From an uncultured Collinsella sp. (lineage in GTDB: Bacteria; Actinomycetota; Coriobacteriia; Coriobacteriales; Coriobacteriaceae): 64,000 bases of DNA. Location of the stretch: contig CATYIV010000009.1 in NCBI GenBank assembly GCA_958407465.1, positions 7,610 through 71,609 of the forward strand, read 5' to 3'. The notes under the pieces were generated by a model. That model was not told the DNA's origin. It did no database searches and saw nothing but the letters and a program-made list of their open reading frames with translations. Both the position numbers and the translations under genes were made by a program. This document shows positions 1-8,787 of the stretch, one piece after another (the stretch's first letter is position 1; each line of letters opens with the position of its first letter).

Positions 1-501
1 TATAGCACCGGGCAGCGGGAGCACACGCACGAAGAAGCGCTCCGCGAAATCGGCGACGCGCGTGTAGGGAGCAAGCTCCTTGCTCCCCGTCGTGAGAAGC
101 GCGCGACCTGGGTTCTCGGAGAGAAAGCGCGCCGCGCAGGCGATCGACGCGACCGACACGACGCCTTTGGGCAGCGCCTCGACCGGGCGCGCAAGGCGCA
201 GGCATCGTGCACCCACGGCGAGCGAAGCGGCCCGGATGTTACCGCTTGCGAGCGTAGCGAAGGGGTGCGTGGCGTCGACGACGATGCGCGCGCCGGAAAA
301 CTCGCGCTCCATGTCGGCCTCGTCGAGCCTGCCCGCATGCACCTCGATGCCCGGAAGCTCGCCCAAAAGTTCGCCTCCGTACTCTGTTGCCGCGTAGGCA
401 CGGGCGGGGATGCCAGCCCCGCTCGCCCATTCGCACAGAAGGCGGCCCTCGGTGGTGCCGGCGAAGATGCGCAGCGCCGGCGCGGATGTGGGCGCCGTCA
501 C
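1..501 (-). CDS. cbiJ: Precorrin-6A / cobalt-precorrin-6A reductase, partial
   Basis: This is the last visible gene of the leftward cobalamin operon; it runs off the left edge, leaving 167 codons without a stop. CbiJ/CobK reduces the precorrin-6A macrocycle with NAD(P)H in the cytosol. The N-terminus has the family nucleotide-binding start FAGTTEGRLL (about residues 12-21), and VVDATHPFA about 70 residues in is the other conserved family block. The start is a GTG at 499-501 that overlaps the cbiC stop as GTGA, the same coupling seen across this operon. The C-terminal third is outside the window, so its integrity cannot be judged. Confidence 0.9.
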   Translation of the reverse strand, partial: MTAPTSAPALRIFAGTTEGRLLCEWASGAGIPARAYAATEYGGELLGELPGIEVHAGRLDEADMEREFSGARIVVDATHPFATLASGNIRAASLAVGARCLRLARPVEALPKGVVSVASIACAARFLSENPGRALLTTGSKELAPYTRVADFAERFFVRVLPLPGAI

Positions 502-1139
502 TTCGGGCCGCCTGGGCGCGTAATCTGGTAGAGCAGCGCGTTCATAATGGCGGCCGCCACGGTCGAGCCGCCCTTGCGACCCCTCGCGACGATGGCCGGC
601 ACGCGTCGCGCAAGTAGCTCCTCTTTCGCCTCGACCACGTTCACAAACCCGACCGGCACCCCAACGACAAGCGCGGGCGCGATCTCCCCCGCGTCCATGA
701 GCTCGGCGAGGCGCAGAAGTGCTGTGGGAGCGTTGCCGACGGCCACGATGAGCGGACCCTCGATGCCGCAAGCTTTGTCCATGCTCGCAACGGCGCGAGT
801 CGTGCCCGCGGCGCGCGCAGCCGCGGCGACATCAGGGTCGGCCATGTAGCACACGGCCTTGCAGCCGAGCTTCGCGAGCGCGGGCTTGCTTATGCCCGCG
901 AGCGCCATGTTCGTGTCGGTGAGCACCGTGGCCCCTGCGCGCAGTGCGTCGAGCGCACAGTGCGCGGCGTCATGGGTGAACACGAGGGAATCGGCGTACG
1001 AGAAGTCGGCAGTGGTGTGGATGACGCGCTTCACGACGGGCTCTTCAAGCGGCGGGAACGTGCGGCCGCCGAGCTCTTCGGTGATGATCTCGAAGCTGCG
1101 CCGCTCGATGACGCCGGGCGCCATCTCCTTGGAATCCAT
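498..1139 (-). CDS. cbiC: Precorrin-8X methylmutase
   Basis: A 213-residue CbiC/CobH protein, full length for the family. The enzyme moves the C-11 methyl group of (cobalt-)precorrin-8 to C-12, forming (cobalt-)cobyrinate. The segment VKRVIHTTADFSYADSL near residue 37 carries the histidine used as the general acid in the family, and the second half holds the Rossmann-like core with IVAVGNAPTALL and VGVPVGFVN. The ATG lies directly after the cobA stop (TAG then ATG, no gap), and the stop overlaps the cbiJ GTG. Translation is evidently coupled through the operon. Confidence 0.95.
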   Translation of the reverse strand: MDSKEMAPGVIERRSFEIITEELGGRTFPPLEEPVVKRVIHTTADFSYADSLVFTHDAAHCALDALRAGATVLTDTNMALAGISKPALAKLGCKAVCYMADPDVAAAARAAGTTRAVASMDKACGIEGPLIVAVGNAPTALLRLAELMDAGEIAPALVVGVPVGFVNVVEAKEELLARRVPAIVARGRKGGSTVAAAIMNALLYQITRPGGPK

Positions 1140-1655
1140 CTAGTACTCCACTCCTTCCCTTGCACATATCCCCTGCTCGTAGGGGTGTTTCTCGCACCGC
1201 ATCTCGGTTATGTAGTCGGCCTTCTCCACGATCTTGCGGGAAGGCGCGCGCCCGGTGAGCGCTACTTCGACGCCGCGCGCGGACAAGTCGAGCGCGCGGT
1301 CCACGAGCGCCTCGTCGACAAGCCCCTTCGAAAGCGCGTCGAGCGCCTCGTCGAGCACGAGCAGCCCCTCCTGCGCGCCCTGGAGCTCGGCGAGCGCGGA
1401 AGCGAGGTTCCCATCGTGCAGCTCGCACGTCGCGGCAAGTTCTTCCGGCGTCATCGACCAGGTAAACTTGTCCGACACCTTCCCCGCGAACACGGACACG
1501 CCGAAATGCTCGGCGAGCAGGCGCGCCTCCCCGCTTTCGCCGTCTTTCAGGAACTGCACGACGACGACGCGGCGGCCTGCGGCGAGCATGCGAAGGGCGA
1601 GGCCCATCGCCGCCGTGGTCTTGCCTTTGCCGTCGCCATGATACACGTGGATCAT
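1140..1655 (-). CDS. cobA: Cob(I)yrinic acid a,c-diamide adenosyltransferase
   Basis: A 171-residue CobA/CobO/BtuR-type ATP:corrinoid adenosyltransferase. It attaches the 5-deoxyadenosyl group from ATP to reduced corrinoids. The P-loop GDGKGKTTAA lies at residues 8-17, followed by VVVVQFLKDGESGE and LLVLDEALDALSKG, the Walker-B-like region; ALTGRAPSRKIVEKADYITEM is diagnostic of the family. The ATG at 1655 overlaps the cbiP stop as ATGA. The position between cbiP and cbiC is consistent with a role in the same pathway. PduO- and EutT-type folds are excluded by the P-loop. Confidence 0.95.
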   Translation of the reverse strand: MIHVYHGDGKGKTTAAMGLALRMLAAGRRVVVVQFLKDGESGEARLLAEHFGVSVFAGKVSDKFTWSMTPEELAATCELHDGNLASALAELQGAQEGLLVLDEALDALSKGLVDEALVDRALDLSARGVEVALTGRAPSRKIVEKADYITEMRCEKHPYEQGICAREGVEY

Positions 1656-3151
1656 ACGCCCTCCTCGATAATGCGGTAGACATACTCCATATCGAGCGCC
1701 CCGCGCACGCCGTCGGCCAGGCGGTCGAACTCACGCGCACGGTGATCGGCCGCGGACGTCGCGCCCGCAGCACCCACGACGCTCTCGGGCAGGCCGCGCA
1801 TGCGCGCAAGCGAGCGCGCGAGGGCGAGCGCCACCCCCGGTTCGTCGAACAGGCCGTGGAGATAGGTTCCGAACACGTTTCCGCAGGCCGCGCCTTCTGG
1901 TTTGCCGCCAATCGTGCCCGCAGGGGCGCAGGAGACGGTCGATTCGCCGTCGTGAATCTCGTACCCGCGAGCCGTCATGCCGTTCCACACCGAGAACGCG
2001 CCTTGAGCGCCCGTGATGCGAAGCTCCGACTGGGCGAGGCGCTTTTCCTCCTTGAACACCGTACTTGCAGGGATGAGCCCGAGCCCGCGCGCGGTGCCAG
2101 CGCCTTCCCTGCCGTGCGGATCGGAAAGCTCGTCTCCCAAAAGCTGGTAGCCTCCGCATATGCCGAGCACCGGCGTGCCCGCGCCCGAAAGCGCGCGTAC
2201 ACAGGCTCCGATGCCACTAGCCGCAAGCCAGCGTGCGTCGTCGAGCGTGGTCTTCGAGCCTGGGAGCACCACCAGGTCGGGTCTGCCCAGATCGGTCGTC
2301 GAGGAAACGTAGCGCACGCCCACACCGGGCACGCGCGAAAGCGGGTCGAAGTCGGTGAAGTTCGACAGATGCGGAAGGCGCACGACGGCGACGTCGATGA
2401 CGCCGTGCGCCTCGCGGGCAGATAGGCGCGGTGCAAGCGAGTCCTCGTCGTCCAGGTCGAGCGTAAGATACGGCACGACCCCCACGACGGGAACCCCGCA
2501 CATCTTCTCGAGCGGGGCCAAACCCGGGCGCAGGATTTCCACATCGCCGCGGAACTTGTTCACCACAAGCCCCCGCAAAAGCGCGCGGTCCTCGGGTGCA
2601 AAGAGCGCGACCGTGCCGTAGAGCTGGGCAAACACCCCGCCTGGATCGATGTCGCCCGCGAGCAGCACGGGGGAGGACACGGCGCGCGCGAGCCCCATGT
2701 TGACGATGTCGTTTTCGGCAAGGTTGATCTCGACGGGGCTGCCGGCGCCCTCGATGACGATGACGTCGTTTTCCTCCGCGAGCGAATCGAACGCCTCCAA
2801 AATCTGCGGCATGAGCGCCTTCTTTCGCGCGAAGTAGTCCCTCGCAGCGAAGGCTCCCTGCGCCTTGCCGGCCACGATGAGCTGGCTTCGGTGGTCGCTT
2901 TCGGGCTTGAGCAGGATGGGATTCATGCGCACGTCGGGCGCGATGCCGCACGCCTCGGCCTGCATGATCTGGGCGCGCCCCATCTCGAGCCCATCGGCCG
3001 TGACACCGCTGTTGAGCGCCATGTTCTGGCTCTTGAAGGGAGCCACGCGCAGGCCGTCCTGCGAAAGCACGCGGCACAGCCCCGCCGCAAGCAGGCTCTT
3101 CCCCGCGTTCGACATGGTGCCCTGGATCATGATGGGCTTCGCCCTACCCAC
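1652..3151 (-). CDS. cbiP: Cobyric acid synthase (glutamine amidotransferase)
   Basis: CbiP/CobQ performs four ATP- and glutamine-dependent side-chain amidations to give adenosylcobyric acid. The N-terminal synthetase domain opens with MIQGTMSNAGKS. The C-terminal type 1 glutaminase domain carries the nucleophile in VLGICGGYQLLG and the histidine in TYLHGLFDEP. I place the start at the GTG at 3151 (499 residues): an AAGGAGGT ribosome-binding site sits eight bases before it and homologues begin right at this motif. An upstream ATG in the same frame would add 46 basic residues that are really the cobD coding region read in another frame. The start overlaps the end of cobD by 8 bp. Confidence 0.95.
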   Translation of the reverse strand: MGRAKPIMIQGTMSNAGKSLLAAGLCRVLSQDGLRVAPFKSQNMALNSGVTADGLEMGRAQIMQAEACGIAPDVRMNPILLKPESDHRSQLIVAGKAQGAFAARDYFARKKALMPQILEAFDSLAEENDVIVIEGAGSPVEINLAENDIVNMGLARAVSSPVLLAGDIDPGGVFAQLYGTVALFAPEDRALLRGLVVNKFRGDVEILRPGLAPLEKMCGVPVVGVVPYLTLDLDDEDSLAPRLSAREAHGVIDVAVVRLPHLSNFTDFDPLSRVPGVGVRYVSSTTDLGRPDLVVLPGSKTTLDDARWLAASGIGACVRALSGAGTPVLGICGGYQLLGDELSDPHGREGAGTARGLGLIPASTVFKEEKRLAQSELRITGAQGAFSVWNGMTARGYEIHDGESTVSCAPAGTIGGKPEGAACGNVFGTYLHGLFDEPGVALALARSLARMRGLPESVVGAAGATSAADHRAREFDRLADGVRGALDMEYVYRIIEEGV

Positions 3152-4367
3152 GGGTATCGACCTCCTTCGCCGAGCCTCGGCCATCCGCGCCCGCCATAGC
3201 GTCGCTGCAAGAAGCGCCGCCCCGTTCGTCGGGTTCGCCTTCGCCCGATGCGCCTTCCGCCCGAAGCGCGCGGCTGAACGCCATCGCAAGCTGGGCGTTC
3301 TCCTTGCGCGTGCGCACCGCGACGCGGCACCAGAAACGGGACAGTACCGAAAACGAGTCGCACGTGCGGACCAAAACCCCCTGTTTATACAGGCGCTCGG
3401 GGATGTCTTTCGCCGGCGTGCGGACTAAAAGGAAGTTCGCATCCGACGGCACGACGGAAAGCCCGAGCGAGGAGAGCTCGTGGGAAAGCCACGCTCGCTC
3501 GCTCGCCAATACATCGCGCGTGCGCGAGACGTATTCGACGTCTTCCAGGGCGGCGATGCCCGCGGCCTCGGCGACCGAGGAGACGGGCCACGCCTGCCCC
3601 GCCCGGCGAATCCCCTCGATGAGTTGGGCGTTTCCGCTGATCAGATACCCCAACCGCAACCCTGCCATTCCGTAGAGCTTGGTGAACGCGGAGAGCACGG
3701 CCACATGGTGCGAACACGCGGCGCGTGCGGCCACGCTCCTTTCGCGGGCGTCGGGCGCAAATCCGAGGAAGCACTCGTCCACGACGAGCAGTGCGCCCAC
3801 CTGCTCGCAGCGGCAAGCCGCGGCATCGATCACGCGGGGGTCGACGAGGCGCCCCGTCGGGTTGTTCGGATTGCAGAGGTACGCCACGTCTCCCGGCCCC
3901 TCGATCGCGCTGGCGAAGGAGGCGGGCACGTCGAAGTCGTCCGTTTCGGAGAGCGGGAACTCCTGCACGCATGCGCCGTAGTACGATGCCGCCTCCGCAT
4001 ATTCAGAGAACGTCGGCGCGCACACGACGATGCGTTTCGGGCGCACCGCCGCGGCGAGCCGCCAGATGATGTCGGACGCGCCCGCGCCGCAGACGATAGA
4101 ATCTTCGGGAATGCCCTGGGCGCGCGCTAGGGCGCGAACGAGGGCGAGGCTTTCCCTATCGGGGTAGGCGTCGATTCGAGAAAGCGCCTTGCAAGCTGCG
4201 GCGACGGCGCGCGGCGAGGGGCCTGCAGGATTCACGTTCACCGAGAAGTCGATGAGCTCGGAGGCGCCCCCTTCGCAAGCGATGCCAAGCGATTGCGCGC
4301 TGCCCCCATGCGTACGGGTGCGTAGGATTCCCCCGGCAGCCCGGGGCGCGGCGTGGTCCACCCTCAT
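3144..4367 (-). CDS. cobD: Threonine-phosphate decarboxylase-like PLP enzyme
   Basis: A 407-residue fold-type I PLP aminotransferase-like protein of the HisC/CobD family. CobD decarboxylates L-threonine O-3-phosphate to (R)-1-amino-2-propanol phosphate, the linker of the nucleotide loop. CNPNNPTGRL and SAFTKLYGMAGLRLGY (PLP lysine in the second) are clear, and the N-terminal LIDFSVNVNPAGPS is typical of CobD rather than HisC. Its place between cbiB and cbiP supports CobD over histidinol-phosphate aminotransferase. The start chosen overlaps the cbiB stop as ATGA; longer reading frames upstream are shadow of cbiB. The last 40 residues or so are a low-complexity extension rich in Glu, Gly and Ala. 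Confidence 0.88.
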   Translation of the reverse strand: MRVDHAAPRAAGGILRTRTHGGSAQSLGIACEGGASELIDFSVNVNPAGPSPRAVAAACKALSRIDAYPDRESLALVRALARAQGIPEDSIVCGAGASDIIWRLAAAVRPKRIVVCAPTFSEYAEAASYYGACVQEFPLSETDDFDVPASFASAIEGPGDVAYLCNPNNPTGRLVDPRVIDAAACRCEQVGALLVVDECFLGFAPDARERSVAARAACSHHVAVLSAFTKLYGMAGLRLGYLISGNAQLIEGIRRAGQAWPVSSVAEAAGIAALEDVEYVSRTRDVLASERAWLSHELSSLGLSVVPSDANFLLVRTPAKDIPERLYKQGVLVRTCDSFSVLSRFWCRVAVRTRKENAQLAMAFSRALRAEGASGEGEPDERGGASCSDAMAGADGRGSAKEVDTRG

Positions 4368-5338
4368 GCCATCGCCTCCACGGCGAGCACGACCGCCGCG
4401 CGCGCGGCGCCGAAGACGACGAGCGCGCATACGGACGCGGCGAGCATGAGCCTTGTCGCCCGGGCGATGTCGTCCCACTCGATTTCGCGGGACGCGTCGC
4501 CTATCGTCGGTTTCTCAACGAGCTTGCCGAAATACACCGCGGGTCCTGCCAGGCGCAGCCCGAGCGCGCCCGCGCACGCTGACTCGGTCTGTGCCGCGTT
4601 CGGGCTCGCATGGCGACGCCTGTCGCGGCGCCAGATGCGCGCCGCCCCGCGCGCGTCGAGCCCGACGAATGGGCACACGGCGATCATGAGCAGGGCCGAT
4701 AAGCGCGAGGGAATCCAGTTCACCGCATCGTCGAGGCGCGCCGAGGCGCAGCCGAAGTCGATGTAGCGCTCGTTTTTGTAGCCCACCATGCTGTCGAGCG
4801 TGTTCACCGCCTTGTACGCCATGCCCAAGGGCGCACCCCCGATCATAAGGTAGAAAAGCGGCGCGATGACGCCGTCGCTCGCATTCTCCGCTACCGTTTC
4901 CACGGCGGCGCGCGCGACGCCCTGCTCGTCGAGAACAGACGTGTCGCGCCCCACGATGAGCCCGACGGCTTCGCGCGCCGCAACAAGGCCGCCCTTCGAG
5001 AACGCGCGGGCCACGGCCAGGCTCTGGCGGCGCAGCTCGCATGCCGCGAGAATCTGATAGCTCGCCCATGCCTCGGCCACGAAGCGCAAGCCGGGGTGAA
5101 CCATGCTGCAAAGATGCAGGATTCCCCAGGTCAAAAGCCCACACGCAAGCGGAAGCGCCACGGCGAGCACAAGCCCTGCGGCGCGCGTGCCCGCGGACGT
5201 TTGCGGGAATGCGCGCCGCAGGCGGCCTTCGGCCCACGTGATCGCGCGCCCCATAGCGACGACGGGATGGGGAAGCCAGCGCGGGTCGCCGAAGGCAAGG
5301 TCGGCCGCGAACCCGGCGGCGACGGCAAGAATCGTCAT
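4364..5338 (-). CDS. cbiB: Adenosylcobinamide-phosphate synthase
   Basis: A 324-residue integral membrane protein of the CbiB/CobD family, which joins adenosylcobyric acid to aminopropanol phosphate. Hallmarks are DLAFGDPRWLPHPVVAMG near the N-terminus, NASDGVIAPLFY and AYKAVNTLDSMVGYKN in the middle, plus several hydrophobic segments, including one at the extreme C-terminus. The ATG at 5338 shares one base with the upstream stop (TGATG). It sits next to cobD, which supplies its substrate, so the pair makes the linker arm. No truncation is seen. Confidence 0.95.
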   Translation of the reverse strand: MTILAVAAGFAADLAFGDPRWLPHPVVAMGRAITWAEGRLRRAFPQTSAGTRAAGLVLAVALPLACGLLTWGILHLCSMVHPGLRFVAEAWASYQILAACELRRQSLAVARAFSKGGLVAAREAVGLIVGRDTSVLDEQGVARAAVETVAENASDGVIAPLFYLMIGGAPLGMAYKAVNTLDSMVGYKNERYIDFGCASARLDDAVNWIPSRLSALLMIAVCPFVGLDARGAARIWRRDRRRHASPNAAQTESACAGALGLRLAGPAVYFGKLVEKPTIGDASREIEWDDIARATRLMLAASVCALVVFGAARAAVVLAVEAMA

Positions 5339-6339
5339 CACCGGGCATCGCCCCCCGAAGCGGGGCGAACGTCGCGAAGGCAGCGCCCATCCCAGGTGGC
5401 GGCCCATGCGCCGCCCGGCTCGGTATGCACGTCGAAGTATCCCATTTTCGGGACAGCCAGCTCGGAGAGCAGCGCTTTCACGGTACCCGCGTGAACGACG
5501 AAGACGGCGCGCCCACTCCCCTGGGCGCGCTCCGATTCGCACGCCTCCCGAAACGCCGCGATGACGCGGCGGGTGAAATCGCTCTTGCCCTCGCCATGCG
5601 GGCAGCGCGTCTCGCACCAGGAGTCTACCCAGGCGCGGTAGCGCGCATCCTCTTTAAGCTCGGCGGCGCTTCGCCCCTCGAAGTCGCCGAAATCCATCTC
5701 GCGCAGACCGTGGCACGCCATAAGCTCCGCGTTCGGGAAGAGGATGCGCGCCGTCTGGTCGGTGCGAACCATGCCGCTCGTGATGACACGGAACACGTCA
5801 CGATCGCACGCGAGGTCGCGCAAAGCGCGCTCGCCCGCGCTCGACAGGGGCTCGTCGGTGCCCGCCCCGCTGTAGCGATGGTCTTCCGTGCCCGCCGTGG
5901 CACCATGGCGCACGATGACGACTTCCAAAGGTGCGCCCGCGCCCTGCGTCCCTCGGGGCGCATCGTCAAGGTTTCCTTTGATGACCTGGGGAATCCCGCA
6001 CGTCATGCGCACGAAGACGTCGGCGCGCGCAGCGAGCGCGCATCCCAGGCGCCCCGCGCGCTCGCGCCATTGGGCGTCTTCCGCACGCATGGGGACGATC
6101 CCCGAGCCGACTAGGGGCAGAATCACTGCGTCGAAGCCGATCAGCCTCTCGAGCGCACGGTCAGCGTCGAGCGCGCGTACGAGTTCCTCAGCACGGTACG
6201 CGACGCGGCCGGCAAAAGCCGCGGGCACGCCGCCCTCCGCAAGCTGCGCCGCGTCGACGAAATCGTCCTCCGCGAACCCGAGCTTTTCGCGCACGAAGGT
6301 CCTCTTCCCCGAATGCGCGCCACCTACCACGAGAATCAT
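5338..6339 (-). CDS. CobU-like kinase domain fused to CobC-like phosphatase
   Basis: A 333-residue two-domain protein. Residues 1 to about 125 form a small P-loop domain (VVGGAHSGKRT near the start, FVRMTCGIPQVIKG near its end) that resembles CobU but is divergent. From about residue 135 comes a complete histidine-phosphatase domain: IVRHGATAG, the second arginine in SGMVRTDQTA, REMDFGDFEG, and the second histidine in VFVVHAGTV. In the pathway, CobU activates adenosylcobinamide and CobC dephosphorylates alpha-ribazole-5-phosphate. A separate, more canonical CobU is encoded at 7100-7648, so the N-terminal domain here may have kept only part of the CobU function. The start overlaps the cobS stop as ATGA. 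Confidence 0.85.
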   Translation of the reverse strand: MILVVGGAHSGKRTFVREKLGFAEDDFVDAAQLAEGGVPAAFAGRVAYRAEELVRALDADRALERLIGFDAVILPLVGSGIVPMRAEDAQWRERAGRLGCALAARADVFVRMTCGIPQVIKGNLDDAPRGTQGAGAPLEVVIVRHGATAGTEDHRYSGAGTDEPLSSAGERALRDLACDRDVFRVITSGMVRTDQTARILFPNAELMACHGLREMDFGDFEGRSAAELKEDARYRAWVDSWCETRCPHGEGKSDFTRRVIAAFREACESERAQGSGRAVFVVHAGTVKALLSELAVPKMGYFDVHTEPGGAWAATWDGRCLRDVRPASGGDAR

Positions 6340-7103
6340 AGGAGCATGCCCCCCGCCACCAGCATGGCAAGCATCGCGAGCTCGGCCCATTGCAGAAACC
6401 ATCCGGCCAAATCTCCCGTCACCCCGCCGAAGCAGGACAGGGCAACATGGCGGTACCACGCGAGCGCCAAAAGCCCCGCCACCGCCATAAGGGCGCCGAC
6501 GGCCCGAGCGCACGCGACCATCCCTGCAGCCGAAGCCGCAGCGAAAGCGCAAAGCGGCACGACGATCGCCGCGCGCTTCTTCGCAGGCGAGAGCCCCACG
6601 GCCATGCCGTCCGCCCGCGCGGCAGGCCAGCATTCTACGGCGAGCCCCGAAAGCGCGCGGGAGAACACGAGCGAGCACAGAAGCGCGAGGAACGCCCCCG
6701 CCGTAAGCGGCAGCGCGGTGAACAGGGAAAACTGCAGAATAAGGTACACGACAACACCAATGACCCCGAAGGCGCCCGCCCGCGGGTCGTGCATGATCTC
6801 GAGCTTTTGCTCGCGCGGGGCCCAACTTGCAAGCGCATCGGAGGTGTCGCAGAGCCCGTCTAGGTGGATGCCTCCCGTCACCGCCACAGGCAACGCCACG
6901 AGTACGGCCGCGACGATGGTCGCGGGCACGCCGAGCAGGTTCGCCACGTGCCCCCACGCCGTCATGAGGAAGCCTTCCGCAACGCCCACCAGGGGAAACG
7001 CGGCAAGCGCATGGGTTGATCCAAAATCGGTCCAGGCCGATTTCGGGACGGGGATGCGCGAGAACATTCCGAACGCCGCGCCGATTGCCTCTGCTATCTT
7101 CAC
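6336..7103 (-). CDS. cobS: Adenosylcobinamide-GDP ribazoletransferase (cobalamin synthase)
   Basis: A 255-residue polytopic membrane enzyme that joins adenosylcobinamide-GDP with alpha-ribazole (phosphate) to finish the coenzyme. The conserved cytoplasmic motifs TGGIHLDGLCDTSDAL and HDPRAGAFGVIG are present, followed by several hydrophobic helices. The start is a GTG at 7103 within a GTGA overlap with the cobU stop; this gives VKIAEAIGAAFGMFSRIPVP, the usual family beginning. An in-frame ATG further upstream would add arginine-rich residues that are shadow of cobU. Confidence 0.94.
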   Translation of the reverse strand: MKIAEAIGAAFGMFSRIPVPKSAWTDFGSTHALAAFPLVGVAEGFLMTAWGHVANLLGVPATIVAAVLVALPVAVTGGIHLDGLCDTSDALASWAPREQKLEIMHDPRAGAFGVIGVVVYLILQFSLFTALPLTAGAFLALLCSLVFSRALSGLAVECWPAARADGMAVGLSPAKKRAAIVVPLCAFAAASAAGMVACARAVGALMAVAGLLALAWYRHVALSCFGGVTGDLAGWFLQWAELAMLAMLVAGGMLL

Positions 7104-7648
7104 CTTGTAGGTCCTTCGCCTTTCATCCACACGGGAATCCCGCATACCACTTCGACTGCGCGGTCGGCCAGCGCCGCCACGCCCGCGTTCACGCGCGCGA
7201 GCGCGCGCCTCCATGCCTCGGTCCCCTCATCGTAACGCATCCCATCGGCGAACACGTCGACGGTGACCACCACCGTATACGCAGCGGCCTGAGCGAGCCG
7301 TTCGATGCCTCCGAGCACCTCGCGCGCCGCAGCGTCGGGGTCACGTGGGGACAAGCCGCCTTCCGCGAAAAGCTCGTTCGCAACCAGGTTGCCCACGTCC
7401 TCCAAAAGAAGCGTGCAGCCGCGCGGAAGCCCGGACACTGCGGCGCCCACGTCACGCGTGCGCTCGAGAGTGGAAAACCCCTTGCCCTCGCGCAGCGCCC
7501 GATGGCGCGCGATGCGGCGGGCGCCCTCTTCCCCGAAGGGCTCCATCGTTGCCAGGTACACGCGGGGGCCGTCGTGCCCAAGGCACAGGGACTCGGCATA
7601 GGCGCTCTTGCCGCTCGCGGCGGCGCCGATAACGAACGTCACCGTCAT
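7100..7648 (-). CDS. cobU: Adenosylcobinamide kinase / guanylyltransferase
   Basis: A 182-residue CobU/CobP family protein, the usual length. It phosphorylates adenosylcobinamide and transfers GMP to it. The P-loop FVIGAAASGKSAYAE replaces the common GGARSGKS form but keeps the key GKS. RRIARHRALREGKGF matches the region that carries the guanylylated histidine, and LLEDVGNLVANEL and VVVTVDVFADGMR follow in order. The ATG overlaps the cobT stop as ATGA. It lies between cobT and cobS, so the three nucleotide-loop enzymes form one block. Confidence 0.93.
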   Translation of the reverse strand: MTVTFVIGAAASGKSAYAESLCLGHDGPRVYLATMEPFGEEGARRIARHRALREGKGFSTLERTRDVGAAVSGLPRGCTLLLEDVGNLVANELFAEGGLSPRDPDAAAREVLGGIERLAQAAAYTVVVTVDVFADGMRYDEGTEAWRRALARVNAGVAALADRAVEVVCGIPVWMKGEGPTR

Positions 7649-8787
7649 TTCCCGGCCTCGAAATGCTCGTAAGCAGCCATGCCAGTCGCCGTAAACGTCT
7701 TCCCATCCCGGTACACGCGCAGCGCCGAATCCAGAAGGGGCAGATACGCCATGGCGCCCGCGCCCTCGCCCAAGTGCATGCCTGCGTCGAGGGGTGCCTT
7801 TATGCCGAGCTCGCGAAGGAGCTCCCGGCTTGCGGGTTCGCTTGATGCGTGGGTGCCCACGAGGTAGCCCAAGGCGTTGGGGCACAGGCGCGCCGCGCAC
7901 AGGGCCGCCGTGCAGGATATGACCCCGTCGAGGAGCGCCGGCGCCTTCGAGGCCGCGGCCCCCAGGTAGAAGCCGCACATCGCCGAGATGTCGAAGCCGC
8001 CCACCTTCGAGAGCACGTCGATCGGGTCGGCGGGATCGGGCGAGTTCGCATCGATAGCGCGCTCGACCACGTCGCGCTTGCGCGCGAGCGAGGCGTCCGA
8101 GAGCCCCGCGCCGCGCCCGACGAGGCTCCGCGCGTCCGCCCGGATGAGCACTGCGGCCACCGCCGCCGAGGTGGTCGTGTTACCGATGCCCATCTCGCCC
8201 GCGGCGAGAAGGCGCACGCCGGCGCGGGCAAGCCCGCACGCGACGGCGATTCCGACCTCGATCGCGCGCACGGCCCCATCGCGAGACATAGCGGAGCCGT
8301 GCGCGATGTTGCCGCTCCCCCGCCGCACGTTCGCGCGCACCATGCGCGCGTCTTCTATGCCCCGGGCCATACCCACGTCGACGGGCACGACCTCGGCACC
8401 CGCGAACGCCGCCATGCGGCAGGCGCTCGTAGCCCCCTCGCACATGTTGCGCGCGACGGCTCGCGTCACGTCTTGCCCGCTTTGCGACACGCCTTCGGCA
8501 ACGACCCCGTTGTCGGAGAAGAATACCGCGAGCGCACGGGGAAACTCGGCCACCTCGGCGCTCCCCTGAGCTGCGGCGATACGCGCGACGGCGTCTTCAA
8601 AGTCGCCCATTCCCCCCAAGGGGTGCGCGATGGAGTCCCACGCGGCGTACGCGGCGGCGCGGGCGCACTCGTCTGCGGGCGCGATCCGGGAGAGCGCGGC
8701 TTCGAGCACGGCGCCCGGCGCCGACGAGAACGCGCGCTCGACTTCCTCGCGGATGCAGACAAGCGCGGTTTCGGTTGCTTCAGCCAT
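7645..8787 (-). CDS. cobT: Nicotinate-nucleotide--dimethylbenzimidazole phosphoribosyltransferase
   Basis: A 380-residue CobT. It transfers phosphoribose from nicotinate mononucleotide to the lower-ligand base, giving an alpha-ribazole phosphate. Diagnostic motifs include FFSDNGVVAEGVSQSG, EMGIGNTTTSAAV and, near the C-terminus, GMHLGEGAGAM with the catalytic glutamate. The start at 8787 follows a GAGAGGAGA ribosome-binding site and overlaps the cbiA end by 8 bp. The sequence does not tell which lower ligand is used, and no bluB or bza genes are seen in the window. Confidence 0.94.
   Translation of the reverse strand: MAEATETALVCIREEVERAFSSAPGAVLEAALSRIAPADECARAAAYAAWDSIAHPLGGMGDFEDAVARIAAAQGSAEVAEFPRALAVFFSDNGVVAEGVSQSGQDVTRAVARNMCEGATSACRMAAFAGAEVVPVDVGMARGIEDARMVRANVRRGSGNIAHGSAMSRDGAVRAIEVGIAVACGLARAGVRLLAAGEMGIGNTTTSAAVAAVLIRADARSLVGRGAGLSDASLARKRDVVERAIDANSPDPADPIDVLSKVGGFDISAMCGFYLGAAASKAPALLDGVISCTAALCAARLCPNALGYLVGTHASSEPASRELLRELGIKAPLDAGMHLGEGAGAMAYLPLLDSALRVYRDGKTFTATGMAAYEHFEAGK

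Noticed and set aside
960..1679. Long plus-strand frames opposite the cobalamin genes (also at 7849-9039 and 12299-13630)
   Set aside because: They are antisense shadows of cbiC/cobA, cobT and cbiG; their products are Arg/His/Ala-rich with no domain, and the genes on the other strand are certain.
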